Positions 55,601 through 64,000 of a DNA stretch of 64,000 nt are shown here, one piece after another (the first letter of the stretch is position 1; the number at the start of each line of letters is the position of its first letter). The notes below the pieces were generated by a model that searched no databases, had not been told where the DNA came from, and saw only the letters and a program-made list of their open reading frames with translations. Position numbers and translations under genes: made by a program. Origin of the DNA: Limnomonas spitsbergensis (Eukaryota > Chlorophyta > Chlorophyceae > Chlamydomonadales); assembly GCA_037349105.1 (NCBI GenBank), contig JAYJMM010000012.1, positions 1-64,000 of the forward strand, in the 5' to 3' direction.

Positions 55601-58600
55601 TAACCCCCAGAATTTGGGTACCAGAAGGTAGAGGCGTAACCCCCAGAATTTGGGTACCAGAAGGTAGAGGCGTAACCCCCAGAATTTGGGTACCAGAAGG
55701 TAGAGGCGTAACCCCCAGAATTTGGGTACCAGAAGGTAGAGGCGTAACCCCCAGAATTTGGGTACCAGAAGGTAGAGGCGTAACCCCCAGAATTTGGGTA
55801 CCAGAAGGTAGAGGCGTAACCCCCAGAATTTGGGTACCAGAAGGTAGAGGCGTAACCCCCAGAATTTGGGTACCAGAAGGTAGAGGCGTAACCCCCAGAA
55901 TTTGGGTACCAGAAGGTAGAGGCGTAACCCCCAGAATTTGGGTACCAGAAGGTAGAGGCGTAACCCCCAGAATTTGGGTACCAGAAGGTAGAGGCGTAAC
56001 CCCCAGAATTTGGGTACCAGAAGGTAGAGGCGTAACCCCCAGAATTTGGGTACCAGAAGGTAGAGGCGTAACCCCCAGAATTTGGGTACCAGAAGGTAGA
56101 GGCGTAACCCCCAGAATTTGGGTACCAGAAGGTAGAGGCGTAACCCCCAGAATTTGGGTACCAGAAGGTAGAGGCGTAACCCCCAGAATTTGGGTACCAG
56201 AAGGTAGAGGCGTAACCCCCAGAATTTGGGTACCAGAAGGTAGAGGCGTAACCCCCAGAATTTGGGTACCAGAAGGTAGAGGCGTAACCCCCAGAATTTG
56301 GGTACCAGAAGGTAGAGGCGTAACCCCCAGAATTTGGGTACCAGAAGGTAGAGGCGTAACCCCCAGAATTTGGGTACCAGAAGGTAGAGGCGTAACCCCC
56401 AGAATTTGGGTACCAGAAGGTAGAGGCGTAACCCCCAGAATTTGGGTACCAGAAGGTAGAGGCGTAACCCCCAGAATTTGGGTACCAGAAGGTAGAGGCG
56501 TAACCCCCAGAATTTGGGTACCAGAAGGTAGAGGCGTAACCCCCAGAATTTGGGTACCAGAAGGTAGAGGCGTAACCCCCAGAATTTGGGTACCAGAAGG
56601 TAGAGGCGTAACCCCCAGAATTTGGGTACCAGAAGGTAGAGGCGTAACCCCCAGAATTTGGGTACCAGAAGGTAGAGGCGTAACCCCCAGAATTTGGGTA
56701 CCAGAAGGTAGAGGCGTAACCCCCAGAATTTGGGTACCAGAAGGTAGAGGCGTAACCCCCAGAATTTGGGTACCAGAAGGTAGAGGCGTAACCCCCAGAA
56801 TTTGGGTACCAGAAGGTAGAGGCGTAACCCCCAGAATTTGGGTACCAGAAGGTAGAGGCGTAACCCCCAGAATTTGGGTACCAGAAGGTAGAGGCGTAAC
56901 CCCCAGAATTTGGGTACCAGAAGGTAGAGGCGTAACCCCCAGAATTTGGGTACCAGAAGGTAGAGGCGTAACCCCCAGAATTTGGGTACCAGAAGGTAGA
57001 GGCGTAACCCCCAGAATTTGGGTACCAGAAGGTAGAGGCGTAACCCCCAGAATTTGGGTACCAGAAGGTAGAGGCGTAACCCCCAGAATTTGGGTACCAG
57101 AAGGTAGAGGCGTAACCCCCAGAATTTGGGTACCAGAAGGTAGAGGCGTAACCCCCAGAATTTGGGTACCAGAAGGTAGAGGCGTAACCCCCAGAATTTG
57201 GGTACCAGAAGGTAGAGGCGTAACCCCCAGAATTTGGGTACCAGAAGGTAGAGGCGTAACCCCCAGAATTTGGGTACCAGAAGGTAGAGGCGTAACCCCC
57301 AGAATTTGGGTACCAGAAGGTAGAGGCGTAACCCCCAGAATTTGGGTACCAGAAGGTAGAGGCGTAACCCCCAGAATTTGGGTACCAGAAGGTAGAGGCG
57401 TAACCCCCAGAATTTGGGTACCAGAAGGTAGAGGCGTAACCCCCAGAATTTGGGTACCAGAAGGTAGAGGCGTAACCCCCAGAATTTGGGTACCAGAAGG
57501 TAGAGGCGTAACCCCCAGAATTTGGGTACCAGAAGGTAGAGGCGTAACCCCCAGAATTTGGGTACCAGAAGGTAGAGGCGTAACCCCCAGAATTTGGGTA
57601 CCAGAAGGTAGAGGCGTAACCCCCAGAATTTGGGTACCAGAAGGTAGAGGCGTAACCCCCAGAATTTGGGTACCAGAAGGTAGAGGCGTAACCCCCAGAA
57701 TTTGGGTACCAGAAGGTAGAGGCGTAACCCCCAGAATTTGGGTACCAGAAGGTAGAGGCGTAACCCCCAGAATTTGGGTACCAGAAGGTAGAGGCGTAAC
57801 CCCCAGAATTTGGGTACCAGAAGGTAGAGGCGTAACCCCCAGAATTTGGGTACCAGAAGGTAGAGGCGTAACCCCCAGAATTTGGGTACCAGAAGGTAGA
57901 GGCGTAACCCCCAGAATTTGGGTACCAGAAGGTAGAGGCGTAACCCCCAGAATTTGGGTACCAGAAGGTAGAGGCGTAACCCCCAGAATTTGGGTACCAG
58001 AAGGTAGAGGCGTAACCCCCAGAATTTGGGTACCAGAAGGTAGAGGCGTAACCCCCAGAATTTGGGTACCAGAAGGTAGAGGCGTAACCCCCAGAATTTG
58101 GGTACCAGAAGGTAGAGGCGTAACCCCCAGAATTTGGGTACCAGAAGGTAGAGGCGTAACCCCCAGAATTTGGGTACCAGAAGGTAGAGGCGTAACCCCC
58201 AGAATTTGGGTACCAGAAGGTAGAGGCGTAACCCCCAGAATTTGGGTACCAGAAGGTAGAGGCGTAACCCCCAGAATTTGGGTACCAGAAGGTAGAGGCG
58301 TAACCCCCAGAATTTGGGTACCAGAAGGTAGAGGCGTAACCCCCAGAATTTGGGTACCAGAAGGTAGAGGCGTAACCCCCAGAATTTGGGTACCAGAAGG
58401 TAGAGGCGTAACCCCCAGAATTTGGGTACCAGAAGGTAGAGGCGTAACCCCCAGAATTTGGGTACCAGAAGGTAGAGGCGTAACCCCCAGAATTTGGGTA
58501 CCAGAAGGTAGAGGCGTAACCCCCAGAATTTGGGTACCAGAAGGTAGAGGCGTAACCCCCAGAATTTGGGTACCAGAAGGTAGAGGCGTAACCCCCAGAA

Positions 58601-61600
58601 TTTGGGTACCAGAAGGTAGAGGCGTAACCCCCAGAATTTGGGTACCAGAAGGTAGAGGCGTAACCCCCAGAATTTGGGTACCAGAAGGTAGAGGCGTAAC
58701 CCCCAGAATTTGGGTACCAGAAGGTAGAGGCGTAACCCCCAGAATTTGGGTACCAGAAGGTAGAGGCGTAACCCCCAGAATTTGGGTACCAGAAGGTAGA
58801 GGCGTAACCCCCAGAATTTGGGTACCAGAAGGTAGAGGCGTAACCCCCAGAATTTGGGTACCAGAAGGTAGAGGCGTAACCCCCAGAATTTGGGTACCAG
58901 AAGGTAGAGGCGTAACCCCCAGAATTTGGGTACCAGAAGGTAGAGGCGTAACCCCCAGAATTTGGGTACCAGAAGGTAGAGGCGTAACCCCCAGAATTTG
59001 GGTACCAGAAGGTAGAGGCGTAACCCCCAGAATTTGGGTACCAGAAGGTAGAGGCGTAACCCCCAGAATTTGGGTACCAGAAGGTAGAGGCGTAACCCCC
59101 AGAATTTGGGTACCAGAAGGTAGAGGCGTAACCCCCAGAATTTGGGTACCAGAAGGTAGAGGCGTAACCCCCAGAATTTGGGTACCAGAAGGTAGAGGCG
59201 TAACCCCCAGAATTTGGGTACCAGAAGGTAGAGGCGTAACCCCCAGAATTTGGGTACCAGAAGGTAGAGGCGTAACCCCCAGAATTTGGGTACCAGAAGG
59301 TAGAGGCGTAACCCCCAGAATTTGGGTACCAGAAGGTAGAGGCGTAACCCCCAGAATTTGGGTACCAGAAGGTAGAGGCGTAACCCCCAGAATTTGGGTA
59401 CCAGAAGGTAGAGGCGTAACCCCCAGAATTTGGGTACCAGAAGGTAGAGGCGTAACCCCCAGAATTTGGGTACCAGAAGGTAGAGGCGTAACCCCCAGAA
59501 TTTGGGTACCAGAAGGTAGAGGCGTAACCCCCAGAATTTGGGTACCAGAAGGTAGAGGCGTAACCCCCAGAATTTGGGTACCAGAAGGTAGAGGCGTAAC
59601 CCCCAGAATTTGGGTACCAGAAGGTAGAGGCGTAACCCCCAGAATTTGGGTACCAGAAGGTAGAGGCGTAACCCCCAGAATTTGGGTACCAGAAGGTAGA
59701 GGCGTAACCCCCAGAATTTGGGTACCAGAAGGTAGAGGCGTAACCCCCAGAATTTGGGTACCAGAAGGTAGAGGCGTAACCCCCAGAATTTGGGTACCAG
59801 AAGGTAGAGGCGTAACCCCCAGAATTTGGGTACCAGAAGGTAGAGGCGTAACCCCCAGAATTTGGGTACCAGAAGGTAGAGGCGTAACCCCCAGAATTTG
59901 GGTACCAGAAGGTAGAGGCGTAACCCCCAGAATTTGGGTACCAGAAGGTAGAGGCGTAACCCCCAGAATTTGGGTACCAGAAGGTAGAGGCGTAACCCCC
60001 AGAATTTGGGTACCAGAAGGTAGAGGCGTAACCCCCAGAATTTGGGTACCAGAAGGTAGAGGCGTAACCCCCAGAATTTGGGTACCAGAAGGTAGAGGCG
60101 TAACCCCCAGAATTTGGGTACCAGAAGGTAGAGGCGTAACCCCCAGAATTTGGGTACCAGAAGGTAGAGGCGTAACCCCCAGAATTTGGGTACCAGAAGG
60201 TAGAGGCGTAACCCCCAGAATTTGGGTACCAGAAGGTAGAGGCGTAACCCCCAGAATTTGGGTACCAGAAGGTAGAGGCGTAACCCCCAGAATTTGGGTA
60301 CCAGAAGGTAGAGGCGTAACCCCCAGAATTTGGGTACCAGAAGGTAGAGGCGTAACCCCCAGAATTTGGGTACCAGAAGGTAGAGGCGTAACCCCCAGAA
60401 TTTGGGTACCAGAAGGTAGAGGCGTAACCCCCAGAATTTGGGTACCAGAAGGTAGAGGCGTAACCCCCAGAATTTGGGTACCAGAAGGTAGAGGCGTAAC
60501 CCCCAGAATTTGGGTACCAGAAGGTAGAGGCGTAACCCCCAGAATTTGGGTACCAGAAGGTAGAGGCGTAACCCCCAGAATTTGGGTACCAGAAGGTAGA
60601 GGCGTAACCCCCAGAATTTGGGTACCAGAAGGTAGAGGCGTAACCCCCAGAATTTGGGTACCAGAAGGTAGAGGCGTAACCCCCAGAATTTGGGTACCAG
60701 AAGGTAGAGGCGTAACCCCCAGAATTTGGGTACCAGAAGGTAGAGGCGTAACCCCCAGAATTTGGGTACCAGAAGGTAGAGGCGTAACCCCCAGAATTTG
60801 GGTACCAGAAGGTAGAGGCGTAACCCCCAGAATTTGGGTACCAGAAGGTAGAGGCGTAACCCCCAGAATTTGGGTACCAGAAGGTAGAGGCGTAACCCCC
60901 AGAATTTGGGTACCAGAAGGTAGAGGCGTAACCCCCAGAATTTGGGTACCAGAAGGTAGAGGCGTAACCCCCAGAATTTGGGTACCAGAAGGTAGAGGCG
61001 TAACCCCCAGAATTTGGGTACCAGAAGGTAGAGGCGTAACCCCCAGAATTTGGGTACCAGAAGGTAGAGGCGTAACCCCCAGAATTTGGGTACCAGAAGG
61101 TAGAGGCGTAACCCCCAGAATTTGGGTACCAGAAGGTAGAGGCGTAACCCCCAGAATTTGGGTACCAGAAGGTAGAGGCGTAACCCCCAGAATTTGGGTA
61201 CCAGAAGGTAGAGGCGTAACCCCCAGAATTTGGGTACCAGAAGGTAGAGGCGTAACCCCCAGAATTTGGGTACCAGAAGGTAGAGGCGTAACCCCCAGAA
61301 TTTGGGTACCAGAAGGTAGAGGCGTAACCCCCAGAATTTGGGTACCAGAAGGTAGAGGCGTAACCCCCAGAATTTGGGTACCAGAAGGTAGAGGCGTAAC
61401 CCCCAGAATTTGGGTACCAGAAGGTAGAGGCGTAACCCCCAGAATTTGGGTACCAGAAGGTAGAGGCGTAACCCCCAGAATTTGGGTACCAGAAGGTAGA
61501 GGCGTAACCCCCAGAATTTGGGTACCAGAAGGTAGAGGCGTAACCCCCAGAATTTGGGTACCAGAAGGTAGAGGCGTAACCCCCAGAATTTGGGTACCAG

Positions 61601-64000
61601 AAGGTAGAGGCGTAACCCCCAGAATTTGGGTACCAGAAGGTAGAGGCGTAACCCCCAGAATTTGGGTACCAGAAGGTAGAGGCGTAACCCCCAGAATTTG
61701 GGTACCAGAAGGTAGAGGCGTAACCCCCAGAATTTGGGTACCAGAAGGTAGAGGCGTAACCCCCAGAATTTGGGTACCAGAAGGTAGAGGCGTAACCCCC
61801 AGAATTTGGGTACCAGAAGGTAGAGGCGTAACCCCCAGAATTTGGGTACCAGAAGGTAGAGGCGTAACCCCCAGAATTTGGGTACCAGAAGGTAGAGGCG
61901 TAACCCCCAGAATTTGGGTACCAGAAGGTAGAGGCGTAACCCCCAGAATTTGGGTACCAGAAGGTAGAGGCGTAACCCCCAGAATTTGGGTACCAGAAGG
62001 TAGAGGCGTAACCCCCAGAATTTGGGTACCAGAAGGTAGAGGCGTAACCCCCAGAATTTGGGTACCAGAAGGTAGAGGCGTAACCCCCAGAATTTGGGTA
62101 CCAGAAGGTAGAGGCGTAACCCCCAGAATTTGGGTACCAGAAGGTAGAGGCGTAACCCCCAGAATTTGGGTACCAGAAGGTAGAGGCGTAACCCCCAGAA
62201 TTTGGGTACCAGAAGGTAGAGGCGTAACCCCCAGAATTTGGGTACCAGAAGGTAGAGGCGTAACCCCCAGAATTTGGGTACCAGAAGGTAGAGGCGTAAC
62301 CCCCAGAATTTGGGTACCAGAAGGTAGAGGCGTAACCCCCAGAATTTGGGTACCAGAAGGTAGAGGCGTAACCCCCAGAATTTGGGTACCAGAAGGTAGA
62401 GGCGTAACCCCCAGAATTTGGGTACCAGAAGGTAGAGGCGTAACCCCCAGAATTTGGGTACCAGAAGGTAGAGGCGTAACCCCCAGAATTTGGGTACCAG
62501 AAGGTAGAGGCGTAACCCCCAGAATTTGGGTACCAGAAGGTAGAGGCGTAACCCCCAGAATTTGGGTACCAGAAGGTAGAGGCGTAACCCCCAGAATTTG
62601 GGTACCAGAAGGTAGAGGCGTAACCCCCAGAATTTGGGTACCAGAAGGTAGAGGCGTAACCCCCAGAATTTGGGTACCAGAAGGTAGAGGCGTAACCCCC
62701 AGAATTTGGGTACCAGAAGGTAGAGGCGTAACCCCCAGAATTTGGGTACCAGAAGGTAGAGGCGTAACCCCCAGAATTTGGGTACCAGAAGGTAGAGGCG
62801 TAACCCCCAGAATTTGGGTACCAGAAGGTAGAGGCGTAACCCCCAGAATTTGGGTACCAGAAGGTAGAGGCGTAACCCCCAGAATTTGGGTACCAGAAGG
62901 TAGAGGCGTAACCCCCAGAATTTGGGTACCAGAAGGTAGAGGCGTAACCCCCAGAATTTGGGTACCAGAAGGTAGAGGCGTAACCCCCAGAATTTGGGTA
63001 CCAGAAGGTAGAGGCGTAACCCCCAGAATTTGGGTACCAGAAGGTAGAGGCGTAACCCCCAGAATTTGGGTACCAGAAGGTAGAGGCGTAACCCCCAGAA
63101 TTTGGGTACCAGAAGGTAGAGGCGTAACCCCAGAATTTGGGTACCAGAAGGTAGAGGCGTAACCCCCAGAATTTGGGTACCAGAAGGTAGAGGCGTAACC
63201 CCCAGAATTTGGGTACCAGAAGGTAGAGGCGTAACCCCCAGAATTTGGGTACCAGAAGGTAGAGGCGTAACCCCCAGAATTTGGGTACCAGAAGGTAGAG
63301 GCGTAACCCCCAGAATTTGGGTACCAGAAGGTAGAGGCGTAACCCCCAGAATTTGGGTACCAGAAGGTAGAGGCGTAACCCCCAGAATTTGGGTACCAGA
63401 AGGTAGAGGCGTAACCCCCAGAATTTGGGTACCAGAAGGTAGAGGCGTAACCCCCAGAATTTGGGTACCAGAAGGTAGAGGCGTAACCCCCAGAATTTGG
63501 GTACCAGAAGGTAGAGGCGTAACCCCCAGAATTTGGGTACCAGAAGGTAGAGGCGTAACCCCCAGAATTTGGGTACCAGAAGGTAGAGGCGTAACCCCCA
63601 GAATTTGGGTACCAGAAGGTAGAGGCGTAACCCCCAGAATTTGGGTACCAGAAGGTAGAGGCGTAACCCCCAGAATTTGGGTACCAGAAGGTAGAGGCGT
63701 AACCCCCAGAATTTGGGTACCAGAAGGTAGAGGCGTAACCCCCAGAATTTGGGTACCAGAAGGTAGAGGCGTAACCCCCAGAATTTGGGTACCAGAAGGT
63801 AGAGGCGTAACCCCCAGAATTTGGGTACCAGAAGGTAGAGGCGTAACCCCCAGAATTTGGGTACCAGAAGGTAGAGGCGTAACCCCCAGAATTTGGGTAC
63901 CAGAAGGTAGAGGCGTAACCCCCAGAATTTGGGTACCAGAAGGTAGAGGCGTAACCCCCAGAATTTGGGTACCAGAAGGTAGAGGCGTAACCCCCAGAAT
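52694..64000. repeat. Near-exact array segment 3, runs off the window end
   Basis: Only two departures from exact 36-bp periodicity are visible, both four-C units with C runs at 55065 and 63128. The intervals check arithmetically: 52690 to 55065 is 35 plus 65 times 36, and 55065 to 63128 is 35 plus 223 times 36. A further 24 units or so reach the window end without change. This is the second large uniform block, and its right border is not in view. Confidence 0.95.

Larger units (their letters stand above)
1..64000. repeat. 36-bp tandem repeat array, open at both ends
   Basis: Every stretch of the window reads as the same unit, 36 bp in its commonest form, in one orientation throughout and with no spacer between copies. 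The unit starts with GAGGCG, has an A pair at 8-9, a five-C run at 10-14, AATTT at 17-21, a GGTACC palindrome at 23-28 (one KpnI site per unit) and ends in GGTA. Consensus composition is A11 C8 G11 T6. About 1,790 copies fit in 64 kb. The commonest variant is a 35-bp unit with four C. Neither array edge lies in the window, so total size, flanks and replicon are unknown. No function can be read from it; satellite or minisatellite DNA is the plain description. An assembly artefact that inflated a shorter array cannot be excluded. Confidence 0.98.
7182..64000 (-). other. Minus strand stop-free in all three frames (not called as CDS)
   Basis: The + strand unit, including its junction with the next copy, contains no TTA, CTA or TCA, so no minus-strand frame meets a stop. 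A 36-bp unit is 12 codons, giving repeats VTPLPSGTQILG, LRLYLLVPKFWG or YASTFWYPNSGG by frame. A 35-bp unit only switches between these. Two long open frames reach down to 6680 and 6961, and their TTG 'starts' at 37927 and 34758 arise from private indels. There is no ATG, ribosome binding site, unique N-terminus, domain or signal peptide. I recognise no protein family. A random 36-mer would be stop-free in three frames about 18% of the time ((61/64)^36), so the openness is weak evidence for coding. Confidence 0.85.

Noticed and set aside
1..64000. CRISPR array (36 bp is a usual CRISPR repeat length)
   Set aside because: Repeats are directly adjacent with no spacers, no leader and no cas gene, and there are far too many copies.
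1..64000. TIGR-type guide array (guides of about 36 nt with repeat hairpins)
   Set aside because: Such arrays need variable guide segments between conserved parts. Here the whole unit is constant apart from run-length changes, and no tas gene is visible.
1..64000. Telomere repeat, because each unit holds TAACCC
   Set aside because: The hexamer occurs once per 36 bp as part of a fixed longer unit and is not itself repeated. No known telomere motif matches the unit.
1..64000. G-quadruplex or i-motif tract from the five-G/five-C run
   Set aside because: Runs of five recur 36 bp apart, with loops of about 30 bases. This is outside the usual spacing for a canonical quadruplex.
1..64000. Plasmid iterons or an origin
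   Set aside because: Iterons are usually a handful to a few dozen copies of about 17-22 bp beside a rep gene. Here there are about 1,790 copies, no rep gene and no AT-rich segment.

Overview
The whole 64 kb is one head-to-tail tandem repeat. I found no unique sequence, no credible gene, no RNA gene, no mobile element and no array edge. The unit is 36 bp (52.8% G+C from the consensus; A11 C8 G11 T6 on the + strand), and the window opens at unit position 1. Roughly 1,790 units are present, so the true array is longer than the window on both sides. Landmarks in the unit are an A pair at 8-9, a C run at 10-14, CCCA/TGGG arms at 12-15 and 21-24, GGTACC at 23-28, and TACC/GGTA arms at 25-28 and 33-36.

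The organism cannot be told from this sequence. There is no marker gene, and a long simple array fits a eukaryotic satellite, a very unusual prokaryotic array or an assembly product. I make no taxonomic call.

Layout by how uniform the units are: (1) 1-6037, near-uniform 36-mers with eleven 35-bp units carrying four C; (2) 6038-7181, a degenerate island with about one change per unit; (3) 7182-9750, near-uniform with 35-bp units becoming denser; (4) 9751-16090, a mosaic of 36- and 35-bp units plus rarer variants; (5) 16091-30089, an exactly periodic block of 388 consecutive 36-bp units; (6) 30090-52693, a second and longer mosaic; (7) 52694-64000, exact 36-mers broken by only two 35-bp units (C runs at 55065 and 63128).

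Most variation is a change in length of short same-base runs (C5 to C4, AA to A, TTT to TT, GGG to GG). Replication slippage produces this, and so do long-read base-calling errors. The abrupt borders between exact and noisy blocks raise the same choice between recent local amplification and uneven assembly or polishing. The minus strand has no stop codon in any frame outside the degenerate island, which explains two open frames of about 9,300 and 10,400 codons. They have no ATG, and their apparent starts are TTG triplets made by private indels, so I do not call them genes.
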